Assembly (NCBI RefSeq): GCF_003207825.1
Contig: NZ_NKTY01000018.1
Span: forward strand, 1-59,511
Length of the DNA stretch: 59,511 nucleotides
DNA from: Komagataeibacter saccharivorans
GTDB lineage: Bacteria; Pseudomonadota; Alphaproteobacteria; Acetobacterales; Acetobacteraceae
Direction of reading: 5' to 3'
Both the position numbers and the translations under genes were made by a program. The notes beneath the pieces are model-generated. The model worked only from the letters and a program-made list of their open reading frames with translations, was not told where the DNA came from and searched no databases. Below are positions 1-8,400 of the stretch, one piece after another (the stretch's first letter is position 1; every line of letters starts with the position of its first letter).

Positions 1-628
1 GGTCTGCTACATCGGCTGCGGCGTCACCACGGGTATTGGCGCGGTGCTGTTCACGGCCAAGGTGGAAGCCGGTGCGTCCGTTGTGGTGTTCGGGCTGGGT
101 GGTATCGGCCTCAACGTGATCCAGGGTGCGAAGATGGTCGGGGCTGACAGGATCATCGGCGTGGACATCAACCCCGCACGCGAAGCGATGGCGCGTAAGT
201 TCGGCATGACCGATTTCGTCAACCCGAACGATCTGGGACCGGATGGCGATATCGTGGGCCATCTGGTGGAACTGACCGGTGGTGGGGCGGACTACTCGTT
301 TGAATGCGTGGGTAATCCCACCCTCATGCGGCAGGCGCTGGAATGTGCGCATCGGGGCTGGGGCGTGTCCACCATCATCGGTGTTGCGGGTGCGGGACAG
401 GAAATCAGCACGCGCCCGTTCCAGCTCGTGACCGGACGGCGGTGGATCGGCTCGGCCTTCGGTGGCGCGCGCGGGCGTACGGACGTGCCCAGGATCGTTG
501 ACTGGTATATGGAAAACCGCATCAACATCGACGACCTGATTACCCACACCCTGCCGCTGGAGCGCATCAACGAAGGCTTCGACATGATGGCCCGTGGCGA
601 GAGCATCCGTACCGTCGTGGAGTTCTGA
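1..628 (+). CDS. frmA: S-(hydroxymethyl)glutathione dehydrogenase / class III alcohol dehydrogenase (5' truncated by window)
   Basis: The open frame runs in from the left edge (first full codon at base 2) and supplies about 208 C-terminal residues. This part holds the nucleotide-binding half of a zinc-dependent alcohol dehydrogenase: the IGCGVTTGIGA helix, the Rossmann glycine motif GLGGIGLNVIQGAK, and the acidic GVDIN end of the second strand that selects NAD. The FECVGN and RTVVEF segments are typical of the class III family. Such enzymes oxidise the adduct of formaldehyde and glutathione in the cytoplasm. The catalytic zinc ligands lie mostly in the missing N-terminal part, so they cannot be checked. 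It ends three bases before the next gene, so the two are probably co-transcribed. A formyl-THF deformylase gene 2 kb downstream fits one-carbon metabolism. A broader alcohol dehydrogenase role is possible. Confidence 0.88.
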   Translation, partial: VCYIGCGVTTGIGAVLFTAKVEAGASVVVFGLGGIGLNVIQGAKMVGADRIIGVDINPAREAMARKFGMTDFVNPNDLGPDGDIVGHLVELTGGGADYSFECVGNPTLMRQALECAHRGWGVSTIIGVAGAGQEISTRPFQLVTGRRWIGSAFGGARGRTDVPRIVDWYMENRINIDDLITHTLPLERINEGFDMMARGESIRTVVEF

Positions 629-631
629 GCC

Positions 632-1138
632 GTGATGGAAACCGGCCAACGGCTGCTTGACCTGCTGGCCGAACTCGACATCCAGCCCGAAATCCTGTCC
701 CATCCGCCGGTGCGCACCGTTGAGGACGCGGAGGCCTACTGGGGGGATATACGTGGCCAGCACACCAAGAACCTGTTCCTGAAGGATGCAAAGGGGGCGA
801 TGTTCCTGCTGACGGTCCCGGCGGACAGGAAGGTCGATCTCAAGAAGCTGCCGCAACTGCTGGACTGCAAGCGGCTGTCCTTTGGCAGTGCGGAGCGGAT
901 GATGGAAAGGCTGCAGACCATACCGGGGTCACTCGGCCCGCTCAGCATGATTGCGGATACGGATCATCAGGTGCGTTTCGCCATTGATGCCGCACTTCTG
1001 CAGGGTGATTACATCACCATGCACCCGATGGATAATACGCAGACATTTTCCATCAGTCCTGATGACCTGCGTAAATTTCTCCACGCCCTCGGGGTGGAAC
1101 CGCTGGTCGTCACCTTTACCGATGCGGAGACGGTCTGA
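632..1138 (+). CDS. YbaK/ProX-type aminoacyl-tRNA deacylase (PrdX-like)
   Basis: This 168-residue protein is a free-standing editing domain of the YbaK/ProRS-associated superfamily. The family hydrolyses mischarged tRNA, typically Ala-tRNA(Pro) in the ProX/PrdX branch. Visible hallmarks are the N-terminal SHPPVRTVEDAEAYW segment, the HTKNLFLKDAKG loop, the VPADRKVDLKKL stretch that carries the conserved lysines, and a GSLGPLSM segment. GTG at 632 is followed immediately by ATG at 635; either may be used. The gene begins three bases after the dehydrogenase, so they are likely co-transcribed, although a functional link is not obvious. The stop codon lies in the loop of a 9-bp hairpin (1126-1146). 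A second YbaK-type gene is at 38764-39258, so the window carries two members of different branches. Confidence 0.85.
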   Translation: MMETGQRLLDLLAELDIQPEILSHPPVRTVEDAEAYWGDIRGQHTKNLFLKDAKGAMFLLTVPADRKVDLKKLPQLLDCKRLSFGSAERMMERLQTIPGSLGPLSMIADTDHQVRFAIDAALLQGDYITMHPMDNTQTFSISPDDLRKFLHALGVEPLVVTFTDAETV

Positions 1139-1214
1139 CCGTCTCCCCCGTAACATGGCGCAGACTGTCCATATGGATGGTCCGGAAAGGGGGACGGGAC
1201 CATCCTGTCCCCCT
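1126..1214 (+). other. Hairpin over a stop codon, then two interleaved hairpins
   Basis: Three inverted repeats follow each other at the end of the ProX-like gene. The first pairs 1126-1134 with 1138-1146 across the stop codon. The second pairs GGATGGTCC (1175-1183) with GGACCATCC (1197-1205). The third pairs AGGGGGAC (1188-1195) with GTCCCCCT (1207-1214). The arms of the second and third interleave, so they would normally be alternatives. No T-run follows any of them, so a standard intrinsic terminator is not supported. The AraC-family gene starts 180 bases downstream. Confidence 0.5.
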
Positions 1215-1395
1215 GTGTGCATCTGGCGTGGATGCGCATGGCCACAGCCGGACAGATTATATTTAATGCCGTAATGAAATAAATTTCTGTCGCATAAGGA
1301 AAAGTCGGGGGCGATACTGTCTCATACTCTCATGAATACGCCATCGGGGTAATCGGTCGGTCATTGCCGTGCGGCCAGGCTGTGCAGGGGTAAGC

Positions 1396-2484
1396 ATGAT
1401 GCGTTTTCAGTCCGATAGTGCCAGGCCAACCCCACGTCTGCGGGTCGGCATCATACTGGCGGAAAATTTCACGCTTTCCGCTTTTTCGCTGTTTGTCGAT
1501 TACCTGCGTCTTGCAGGGGACAAGGACGATAACAGCCGTCCCATCCTGTGTAACTGGACGATCATGAACAGTCGCCCCGATCCGGTGCGTTCAAGCTGCG
1601 ACATCCCGATCAGCCGCCATAGCGAGTTCCGCGATCCTTCCGAATTCGACTGTATCGCGGTTGTCGGCGGCCTGCTGCATGGCAGGCGGCAGGTGGATGA
1701 CAGCACGCTGCAGTACCTGCGCCGCGCCGCCAGCGCGGGTGTCACGCTGATCGGGCTATGCACCGGCGTCTTTGTCCTGTGCCGTGCGCGGGTGATGGAA
1801 GGCCGTGCATGCTGCCTGAGCTGGTATCACCGGCAGGACTTCATGGAGGAGTTTCCCGAACATGAAGTCGTCAGTGACCGGATGTACCTGGTCGAAGGCG
1901 ATCGCATTACCTGTTCGGGCGGCGGCGGGACCGCGGACATGGTGCTGTACCTGATCGAACAGTATCTGGGCCGTCAGGTCGCCAAGAAGGCAAGTCATAT
2001 CCTGCTTCTGGACCGTCCGACGCGAAGCAATGCGCCATTACTGCAACCCTATCCCCCCATTATTGATGAAATAAATCATATTACTGATTCCCGTATCCGT
2101 CGCGCGGTGCTGGAAATGGAACAGAATATGAATGAACCGGTTTCGATCAGTCGGCTGGCATCCTATCTGGGCATATCCTCGCGCCAGCTTGAACGCCTGT
2201 TCCAGACGACGCTGGGCATGAAACCGACGGATTTCTACCGCCTGATCCGCCTGCGTTACGCGCGCTCCCTGCTGCAGCAGGGGGAACTGTCGGTCACGGA
2301 AATCGCGGTCGAGACAGGGTTTTCAGACTGCGCGCATTTCTCCCGGCATTTCAAGTCCATGTTCGGCCAGAGCCCGAGCGAGGTCAGGGGCGCGAAACGT
2401 CTGGTGCCCGACGGTGGCATATCCTTCATGCCCGAACGTTCGCTGACGGAACGTGTCGGCGTGCGTCTGTTTGAGGAGTTGTAA
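1396..2484 (+). CDS. GlxA-type AraC-family transcriptional regulator
   Basis: The 362-residue product has an N-terminal DJ-1/PfpI-like domain (about residues 15-190, with the GLCTGVFVL elbow containing a cysteine) and a C-terminal AraC helix-turn-helix pair (about 220-320; ISRLASYLGISSRQLERLF and VTEIAVETGFSDCAHFSRHF). This is the layout of GlxA/GbdR/CdhR regulators, which activate catabolism of amino-containing compounds such as choline, betaine or carnitine. I chose ATG 1396 because AGGGG lies 6 bases upstream; an in-frame GTG at 1369 would add nine residues. It ends 3 bases before purU, and the aconitase-X gene follows, so it probably controls these genes. The inducer is unknown. Betaine or hydroxyproline breakdown is inferred from neighbours only. 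Confidence 0.85.
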   Translation: MMRFQSDSARPTPRLRVGIILAENFTLSAFSLFVDYLRLAGDKDDNSRPILCNWTIMNSRPDPVRSSCDIPISRHSEFRDPSEFDCIAVVGGLLHGRRQVDDSTLQYLRRAASAGVTLIGLCTGVFVLCRARVMEGRACCLSWYHRQDFMEEFPEHEVVSDRMYLVEGDRITCSGGGGTADMVLYLIEQYLGRQVAKKASHILLLDRPTRSNAPLLQPYPPIIDEINHITDSRIRRAVLEMEQNMNEPVSISRLASYLGISSRQLERLFQTTLGMKPTDFYRLIRLRYARSLLQQGELSVTEIAVETGFSDCAHFSRHFKSMFGQSPSEVRGAKRLVPDGGISFMPERSLTERVGVRLFEEL

Positions 2485-2487
2485 CGG

Positions 2488-3360
2488 GTGTCTCCATCAC
2501 AGGAAACGACTGCGTGGGTCCTGATTGTCACCTGCGACAGTGTGCCCGGCATTGTTGCTGCATTTTCCCGCACGCTGTTTGAAACCGGCGGTAATATCAT
2601 TGAAATGAATCAGTACAATGACGTTGCCAATGGCCAGTTTTTCATGCGCATCTATTTCACCCATCCCGGTGGGATGACCGATGATGGGCTGCATGCTGAA
2701 CTGGCGGCGGTTGCGGGTCGTTTCGGGGCCATGTGGTCGCTGCGCAATACGGCGGTACGGCAGAAAGTGCTGATCATGGTCTCCCGCTTCGATCACTGTC
2801 TGGCGGACCTGCTTTACCGCTGGCGTATTGGCGAACTGCATATGGACCCCGTCGCCATCGTATCGAACCACCCGGTCGAGGCCTGCGGGCAGGTGGATAT
2901 GGGCACCATCCCCTTCCATCACCTGCCGATTACGCCACAGACCAAGGCCATGCAGGAAGACCGCCTGCGCGAACTGATCGGGCAGACCGGCGCGGAACTG
3001 GTCGTTCTTGCACGGTATATGCAGATACTGTCTGATGAGCTTTCGCGTGAACTTGCGGGGCGCTGCATCAATATCCATCATTCTTTCCTGCCCGGCTTCA
3101 AGGGCGCGCGGCCCTATCATCAGGCGCATCGGCGGGGGGTAAAGCTGATTGGCGCGACCGCTCATTACGTTACGGCCGATCTGGATGAAGGGCCGATCAT
3201 CGAACAGTCCGTGGAACGCATCAGCCATTCGGATACGGCGGAAGACCTGATCCGCAAGGGGCGTGATATCGAAAGCCGCGCCCTGTCGCGTGCCGTGCAT
3301 TACCATCTGGACGGGCGGGTCATCATGCACGGCATGCGCACGGTGGTATTTGGCGATTAG
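2488..3360 (+). CDS. purU: Formyltetrahydrofolate deformylase
   Basis: This 290-residue protein has the PurU layout: an N-terminal ACT domain (residues 1-85, [20 protein letters not shown]) and a C-terminal formyl-transferase-like domain. The catalytic region is clear, with [20 protein letters not shown] followed by [19 protein letters not shown], giving the Asn/His/Asp set. PurU hydrolyses 10-formyl-THF to formate and THF, regenerating folate and dissipating excess one-carbon units. It starts with GTG three bases after the GlxA-like regulator. With the formaldehyde dehydrogenase upstream, this suggests one-carbon clearance during catabolism of methylated amines; that context is inference. 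Length and motifs match the family and no defect is seen. Confidence 0.95.
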   Translation: MSPSQETTAWVLIVTCDSVPGIVAAFSRTLFETGGNIIEMNQYNDVANGQFFMRIYFTHPGGMTDDGLHAELAAVAGRFGAMWSLRNTAVRQKVLIMVSRFDHCLADLLYRWRIGELHMDPVAIVSNHPVEACGQVDMGTIPFHHLPITPQTKAMQEDRLRELIGQTGAELVVLARYMQILSDELSRELAGRCINIHHSFLPGFKGARPYHQAHRRGVKLIGATAHYVTADLDEGPIIEQSVERISHSDTAEDLIRKGRDIESRALSRAVHYHLDGRVIMHGMRTVVFGD

Positions 3361-3459
3361 GGGCGCGGATCAAACACGTTTCCTTGTCAAAACATTTGTC
3401 CTGACATACAGATTGACCGCCGCAGGCGCATCCGCGCGGCAGATCAGCGGGGACAGGGC

Positions 3460-5223
3460 ATGACCGGATCGCAGGCCGCCGAAATGAAAGCCGGACGCAC
3501 GCTGGCAGGACGCATGCTGGTGCAGGGCAGGGCGCAGGCCCCGCTGCTTTATGCCGATATGGGGCTGAGTTTCTGGGGCGCGGTCGATCCCTTCACGGGG
3601 ATGGTGGTTGACAGTCACCACCCGTTAAGGGGGGCCTGTCTTGCGGGCAAAATACTGGCCATCCCCAAGGGGCGGGGGTCATGCACCGGCAGCAGCGTCA
3701 TGCTGGAACTGATACTGAACGGACATGCGCCAGCGGGCCTGATACTGGCGGAACCTGACGAAATTCTGGTGTTGGGTGTGGTTGTGGCCAATTTCATGTT
3801 TGGCCGCTCCCTGCCTGTGATCTGCGTCGGTCACGATGCCTTCGCCACCCTTGAACATGCGCGGTCCGCCTGTATGGCGGATGGTTGCGTCATGGTAGGT
3901 GAAAATGTCCATATTGCCGATACGAAACCAGCACAACGGCAGGCCGGGCATACGGTTTCCTTAAGCGCATATGACCGTAGCGTGCTGGATGGCGCGCATG
4001 GGAAAGCCGCGCAGGCCGCCATGAATATCGTGCTGGAAATGGCAGCGCTACAGAATGCGGACAGGCTGATTGACATCGGGCAGGCGCATATAGATGGCTG
4101 TATCTACACCGGCCCCGCAAGCCTGCGTTTTGCGCGGCAGTTTGTGGAATGGGGTGCGAAGGTCCGGGTCCCGACCACGCTCAATTCCATCTCCGTCGAT
4201 CAGCGGCGCTGGCGTGCGCAGGGCGTAGATCCATCATTGGGCGACCCGGCGGCGGCACTGGGTAATGCGTATGTGGAAATGGGTGCGCAGCCCAGCTTTA
4301 CCTGCGCGCCCTACCTGCTGGATGGCGCGCCGGTGCTTGGTGAACAGATTGTATGGGCGGAATCCAATGCGGTCGCGTTCGCCAATAGTGTGCTGGGTGC
4401 GCGTACGCTGAAATATCCGGATTATCTGGACCTGTGCGTTGCACTGACGGGGCGCGCGCCTTTTGTCGGTACGCATTGCGATAGCGGACGGCACGGGACC
4501 GTACATATTGCGGTGCAGCCGCCCGATAATGCCGATGAATCCTTCTTCGCGCTGCTGGGCTATCATATTGGCCTGTTGAGCAGCACCGAAATCCCGGTGG
4601 TAAGCGGGTTGCAGGACATGGCGCCGGATCGGGACGCGCTCAAGGCCTTCAGCGCGGCGTTCGCCACGACTTCCGCCGCGCCGATGTTTCATATCGTTGG
4701 TGTTACACCCGAAGCCCCCACAGTGCAGGCCGCCCTTGGCCATAAACCGGCACGGCGTGAATATGGGGTGCGGCCGGGCGATCTGGTCCAGTCGTGGCAG
4801 GAACTCGATAGCGCCGCGGAAACGGCCATACAGCTTGTATCGCTTGGTAATCCGCATCTCTCCCTTGAGGAGTGCGGGCATCTGGCTGCCCTGTGCAACG
4901 GCAGGGTCAGGAATGACGGGACCGAATTCATTCTGACCATGGGGCGCGAGATCCATGACCGGGCCAGCGCGGCCGGTTATATCAAGGTACTGGAAGCATT
5001 CGGCGCGCAGATCATAACCGATACATGCTGGTGCATGATCGGGGAGCCGGTCATTCCCCGCAATACCCGGACATTGATGACCAATTCCGGTAAATATGCC
5101 CATTACGCGCCCGGTCTGGTCGGCAGGCAGGTGCGTTTCGGCAGTCTGGCCGCCTGTGTTGATGCGGCCGAGACCGGAACAGCCCTGAAGAAACTGCCCG
5201 CATGGCTGATGCCGCCCGGATGA
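3460..5223 (+). CDS. Aconitase X family dehydratase, fused small and large domains
   Basis: The 587-residue protein joins the two parts of aconitase X in one chain. Residues about 10-140 are the DUF126 swivelling domain with the active-site loop KGRGSCTGSS. Residues about 165-580 are the DUF521 catalytic part, with IDGCIYTGPASLRFA, THCDSGRHG and a cysteine-rich DTCWCMIGEPV segment that could hold iron-sulfur ligands. Single-chain members include bacterial cis-3-hydroxy-L-proline dehydratases; others act in the archaeal mevalonate route. An amino-acid dehydratase is the likelier bacterial role, but the substrate cannot be read from sequence. It starts at ATG 3460 with GGGGACAGG just upstream, 99 bases after purU, and probably shares the regulator at 1396. 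No truncation is visible. Confidence 0.85.
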   Translation: MTGSQAAEMKAGRTLAGRMLVQGRAQAPLLYADMGLSFWGAVDPFTGMVVDSHHPLRGACLAGKILAIPKGRGSCTGSSVMLELILNGHAPAGLILAEPDEILVLGVVVANFMFGRSLPVICVGHDAFATLEHARSACMADGCVMVGENVHIADTKPAQRQAGHTVSLSAYDRSVLDGAHGKAAQAAMNIVLEMAALQNADRLIDIGQAHIDGCIYTGPASLRFARQFVEWGAKVRVPTTLNSISVDQRRWRAQGVDPSLGDPAAALGNAYVEMGAQPSFTCAPYLLDGAPVLGEQIVWAESNAVAFANSVLGARTLKYPDYLDLCVALTGRAPFVGTHCDSGRHGTVHIAVQPPDNADESFFALLGYHIGLLSSTEIPVVSGLQDMAPDRDALKAFSAAFATTSAAPMFHIVGVTPEAPTVQAALGHKPARREYGVRPGDLVQSWQELDSAAETAIQLVSLGNPHLSLEECGHLAALCNGRVRNDGTEFILTMGREIHDRASAAGYIKVLEAFGAQIITDTCWCMIGEPVIPRNTRTLMTNSGKYAHYAPGLVGRQVRFGSLAACVDAAETGTALKKLPAWLMPPG

Positions 5224-5300
5224 TACATGGCGTAAAGATACTGATATGGTGATGTTTTCGTATTTTTGCTTTCGGGCTTCGTCAAAAGAAAGTTTTTGGT

Positions 5301-5322
5301 GAAGCTTTTTTCAAAAAGCTTC
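5301..5322. repeat. A/T-rich perfect palindrome in the intergenic region
   Basis: GAAGCTTTTT and AAAAAGCTTC form 10-bp perfect arms around a two-base centre, preceded by AAAGAAAGTTTTTGGT. It follows the aconitase-X gene by about 80 bases. There is no T-run beyond the palindrome, so it is not an ordinary terminator. A shorter related string (AAAGCTTCAGAAG) lies at about 54637-54649, after nagA. This suggests a dispersed intergenic element, but one degenerate relative is weak support. Confidence 0.5.
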
Positions 5323-5473
5323 GGAAGCTGTCACCCCAGAATTTTCCGCCGACATCTGGCGTCTCCATGCGTTTATCCCATCAGGCGGGCAGGGCGTGCG
5401 CCCGGCTGGCCGGGTTGCGCGACGGCCCCTTTTTGTACGATGCTGCCTGCCTGAACGGATATGGGAAAACGAG

Positions 5474-6262
5474 ATGCGCATTGATCTGACAGGTCGCAAG
5501 GCCATTGTAACAGGTTCGACAGGCGGTATCGGACTGGCCATTGCAAAGGGGCTTGCCGCCAGCGGGGCACAGGTCGTGGTGAATGGGCGGCGGCCCGAAG
5601 CGGTTGAACGGGCCGTGGCTGCGCTGTCCGGCCTTGGTTCTGGCGGTGCGGTCGGCTTTACGGAAGATCTGGGCACGGCTGCCGGGTGTGCGGCGCTGGT
5701 CAAGGCCCATCCGGATTGCGATATCCTGATCAACAATCTGGGGATATTCGAGCCCAAGGATTTTTTCGACACCCCCGATGAGGACTGGAGCCGGTTTTTC
5801 GAGGTCAACGTCATGTCCGGGGTACGGCTGTCGCGTGCCTACCTGCCGGGCATGCAGGCGCGGGGCTGGGGGCGTGTCGTGTTCATATCGTCGGAATCCG
5901 CGTTCAATATCCCGGTGGAGATGATCCATTACGGCTTCAGCAAGACAGCACAGGTTTCCGTCGCGCGCGGTCTGGCCGAACGGATGGCCGGAACTGGGGT
6001 TACGGTGAATTCCGTGTTGCCGGGGCCGACCCTGTCCGAAGGACTGGCGGAGATGCTCAGGCCCGAACAGGAAAAAACCGGCAAACCGCTGGAAGAAGTG
6101 GCAGCGGAATTCGTCATGGCGCATCGGCCCAGTTCGATCATCCGCCGTGCCGCCACGGTGGAGGAGGTGGCGAATATGGTGGTCTATCTTTCATCCCCAC
6201 AGGCATCGGCCACGACCGGGGCATCCGTGCGCGTGGATGGGGGCGTGCTGAGCACGATCTGA
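5474..6262 (+). CDS. Short-chain dehydrogenase/reductase (SDR)
   Basis: A 262-residue classical SDR. The N-terminal TGSTGGIGLAIA is the TGxxxGIG cofactor motif and NNLG is the central structural motif. The catalytic set is a serine in FISSESAFN and tyrosine/lysine in HYGFSK. A PGPTLSEG segment follows the active site and VDGG lies near the end. ATG 5474 has GGGAAAACGAG just upstream; the frame is open further 5' to GTG 5396 but that part lacks family similarity. The substrate is unknown; sequence of this type fits 3-oxoacyl or sugar/polyol reductases. It stands alone, with a 250-base gap upstream that contains the palindrome at 5301. Confidence 0.85.
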   Translation: MRIDLTGRKAIVTGSTGGIGLAIAKGLAASGAQVVVNGRRPEAVERAVAALSGLGSGGAVGFTEDLGTAAGCAALVKAHPDCDILINNLGIFEPKDFFDTPDEDWSRFFEVNVMSGVRLSRAYLPGMQARGWGRVVFISSESAFNIPVEMIHYGFSKTAQVSVARGLAERMAGTGVTVNSVLPGPTLSEGLAEMLRPEQEKTGKPLEEVAAEFVMAHRPSSIIRRAATVEEVANMVVYLSSPQASATTGASVRVDGGVLSTI

Positions 6263-6369
6263 ACGGCGTAAAACGGGCCGGGACGGCAGGGAATGGTACA
6301 CAGGCCGTGCATCCGTTCCCCGGCTGCGTTAGGCCCTGCCAGACCGGTATGGCAGGAAGGGGAACGACA

Positions 6370-7185
6370 ATGAAAACGGCACTGGTCATCCTTAACCGCC
6401 CGCAGGATGTGACCGGCCTTCTGGCTGCCGGGCTGTCGGTTCTTCGTGCTGTTGGGGGCATGGCGATGAGTGTTCTGGCCGCGCGTGAACCGCCCGAGGA
6501 CACTATCGTGCCGACCGAGGAAATGCTGACCGACACGGATCGCGCCCGTATCCGCGCGCAGCAGCGTGAATGGGCCGACGGGCTGCATGACCGCTATCAC
6601 GACTGGCTGGCAAAGTGCCGCGCGGATGGCACGCTGGGGGAGATGGAAACCAACTGGCTCGATCCCGAAATATCGGTTGAGCGGATGATCCGTGCCTATG
6701 CCAGTGAGACCGACCTGATCGTAATCGGTTTTCCCCAGTCGCATGACAGTGACCAGAAACGCCGCGCCGTGCGGGCCGCGATATTTGATTCCGCCCGGCC
6801 CGTGCTGTTCATCCCGCCTGGCTGGGATGGCCCCGTGGGTCGTAATGTCCTGCTGGCATGGAAGGATACGGCCTCCTGCCGCAGGACATTCCTTTCAGTG
6901 CGGCCGATCCTTGATGCGGCGCGGGATGTGGAAATCGTGGGTGATGGCGCGGGGTCCGCCGTGGATAAACTGCTGCCGGGGCTACAGGTCACGCCTGTCA
7001 TGGCGGATGATGGCGGTGCCCCGGTGGAACTCGCCGCAGCCCTCCTGCGGCTGTGTCGTGACAACGGGCGCGATATGCTGGTTATGGGGGGATACGCGCA
7101 TGGCAGGCTTTATAACCACATTATTGGAAGCGTTACGCAGATCATGCTCGAAAGTCCCGAAATCCCGATTTTCCTGCAGCACTGA
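6370..7185 (+). CDS. Universal stress protein, tandem UspA-like
   Basis: The 271-residue product resembles two UspA folds in tandem. The N-terminal half ([11 protein letters not shown] to about residue 145) is degenerate, while the C-terminal half keeps the ATP-binding loop [17 protein letters not shown], matching G-2x-G-9x-G-S/T. Such cytoplasmic proteins accumulate under growth arrest or stress and their targets are seldom known. ATG 6370 follows GGAAGGGGAACGA; an upstream in-frame GTG (6307) looks less likely. The fluoride exporter starts 32 bases downstream and may be co-transcribed. Confidence 0.8.
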   Translation: MKTALVILNRPQDVTGLLAAGLSVLRAVGGMAMSVLAAREPPEDTIVPTEEMLTDTDRARIRAQQREWADGLHDRYHDWLAKCRADGTLGEMETNWLDPEISVERMIRAYASETDLIVIGFPQSHDSDQKRRAVRAAIFDSARPVLFIPPGWDGPVGRNVLLAWKDTASCRRTFLSVRPILDAARDVEIVGDGAGSAVDKLLPGLQVTPVMADDGGAPVELAAALLRLCRDNGRDMLVMGGYAHGRLYNHIIGSVTQIMLESPEIPIFLQH

Positions 7186-7217
7186 TCGGGTCATGTGGAA
7201 CCGCATTAAACAAGAGA

Positions 7218-7631
7218 ATGTTCATGGATTTCGATAGATTGTCCGCAACCTTGTGGATCGCGGCGGGCGGTGCGCTGGGCACGGTCGGGCGCTACTGGGT
7301 CGGTATCTGGATGGCGCGATGGAGCCAGAGCCTGCCATGGGGCACAATCGCAATCAATGTGACCGGGTCTTTCGCCATCGCGTTTTTCGCCACGCTGACA
7401 ACAGCGGCGGGGCGCTACCCGGTATCGGATGTGGGACGCCTGTTTTTCATGGTTGGCATCTGTGGCGGGTATACTACGTTTTCATCATTCACGTTACAGA
7501 CGCTTGACCTGCTGCGTGGTGGTGCGCCGGGTCGTGCCCTGCTGAATATCGGCATTTCCGTCGTTTTGGGCATGCTTGCGGTATCAGCGGGTTATCTGGT
7601 CGCCGAACGCCTTAACCAGACAACCGTATAG
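7218..7631 (+). CDS. crcB: Fluoride exporter CrcB/Fluc
   Basis: A 137-residue inner-membrane protein with four predicted helices. Family motifs are [13 protein letters not shown] at the start, [12 protein letters not shown] in helix 2 (the Asn lining the pore) and [15 protein letters not shown] in helix 3 (the Phe-box and the TTFSSF break). Fluc proteins work as antiparallel dimers that let toxic fluoride leave the cell. ATG 7218 and ATG 7224 are both possible starts. No fluoride riboswitch fits in the 32 bases before it, so expression is probably driven from the stress-protein gene upstream. Confidence 0.93.
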   Translation: MFMDFDRLSATLWIAAGGALGTVGRYWVGIWMARWSQSLPWGTIAINVTGSFAIAFFATLTTAAGRYPVSDVGRLFFMVGICGGYTTFSSFTLQTLDLLRGGAPGRALLNIGISVVLGMLAVSAGYLVAERLNQTTV

Positions 7632-7642
7632 GAGTGCCGCGC

Positions 7643-7816
7643 ATGCCCTGGACACCTGACGAGGCCGAAAAGCATACGCACAAAGCTACTACCCCGGTCC
7701 TGCGCAATCTGTGGGCGAAGGTCGCCAATGAATGTCTGGACCGTACAGGTGATGAAGGCCGCGCGATCCGCGAGGCAAACGCCGTCGTCGCCCGTCATGC
7801 ACAGGCGGATGGCTGA
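7643..7816 (+). CDS. Small conserved protein (57 aa), MPWT...GDEGRAIREAN type
   Basis: The 57-residue product begins MPWTPDEAEKHTHKA and ends with GDEGRAIREANAVVARH. I recognise the general pattern as a small, charged, helical protein found widely in proteobacteria and phages, but no function is known to me. AGGAG at 7630-7634 is well placed for ATG 7643. It begins 11 bases after crcB and is probably in the same transcript. There is no membrane segment or signal peptide. Confidence 0.65.
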   Translation: MPWTPDEAEKHTHKATTPVLRNLWAKVANECLDRTGDEGRAIREANAVVARHAQADG

Positions 7817-7879
7817 TTACGGAACGATATCTGCAAATGGAAGCCCGTTACTGTCCGGGCTTCCATCCGCATCTTACTG

Positions 7880-8014
7880 TCATACGAAAAATATCAGCGC
7901 GGTTGAAATCGCGAATGCCGTTGCCAGCAGGGCGGGGCCGATGATGTCCCATCTGTCAAGACGTCCGGCCTGTGAAGTGCCAGTATTACGCTGGCGGCGC
8001 GAATACATCCACAT
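7880..8014 (-). CDS. Small single-pass membrane protein (44 aa)
   Basis: On the minus strand, AGGAGC followed by ATG at 8014 opens a 44-codon frame starting MWMYSRRQRN. A basic N-terminal half is followed by a hydrophobic helix, IIGPALLATAFAISTALIFF, that ends the protein. This is the profile of an N-in, C-terminal-anchored small membrane protein. The good ribosome site and sharp hydrophobic segment support it; no family is recognised. A second tiny membrane protein lies 68 bases upstream on the same strand. Confidence 0.55.
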   Translation of the reverse strand: MWMYSRRQRNTGTSQAGRLDRWDIIGPALLATAFAISTALIFFV

Positions 8015-8082
8015 TGCAAGGCTCCTGTAGCCATATTCCCGGTTGGGTCGTGTGTGTCAGTAATGACTGTACGGATCGGGCT

Positions 8083-8190
8083 TCATATGAAGATCAGCGA
8101 CAGCCATAATGCCAGTGTCAGCAGAAGAACCCCAATGCCCAGTATGGTCATGATATTGGGATTTGAGCGGTATCCAGTTCCCATAACCAT
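8083..8190 (-). CDS. Very small membrane protein (35 aa)
   Basis: The ATG at 8190 is preceded by GGAGG with 5 bases spacing. The 35 residues start MVMGTGYRSNPNIM and continue into a hydrophobic helix, TILGIGVLLLTLALWLSLIF, which reaches the C-terminus. The frame is open further upstream to 8298, but that extension has no coding character and the ribosome site is decisive. It resembles the many small single-helix inner-membrane proteins. No function can be given. It probably shares a transcript with the 44-residue protein downstream. Confidence 0.55.
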   Translation of the reverse strand: MVMGTGYRSNPNIMTILGIGVLLLTLALWLSLIFI

Positions 8191-8400
8191 GGCAACCTCC
8201 AGTTCGGCAGGAAGATCCTTCCGATACCACGCCATATGGGTGGGCGCAGGGTGGCCGGAAAGGGGGCTGCTACCGCGTGAAGGCCCAAAAAGAAGCACGC
8301 CCGATCACAAAACAGGCATCACCCACTGGTCCTGTTACCGCCCGGTTTCCGGGGCAGGTTGCTGAACGAAGCAGGGCAGGAAACCGGTTTGGGCAGGGCG

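Noticed and set aside
2497-3330. Minus-strand open frame of 277 codons opposite purU
   Set aside because: No family features, while the plus strand encodes a complete PurU with its catalytic residues.
7186-7217. Fluoride riboswitch before crcB
   Set aside because: Only 32 bases separate the genes, too few for the riboswitch, and its conserved pseudoknot pattern is absent.
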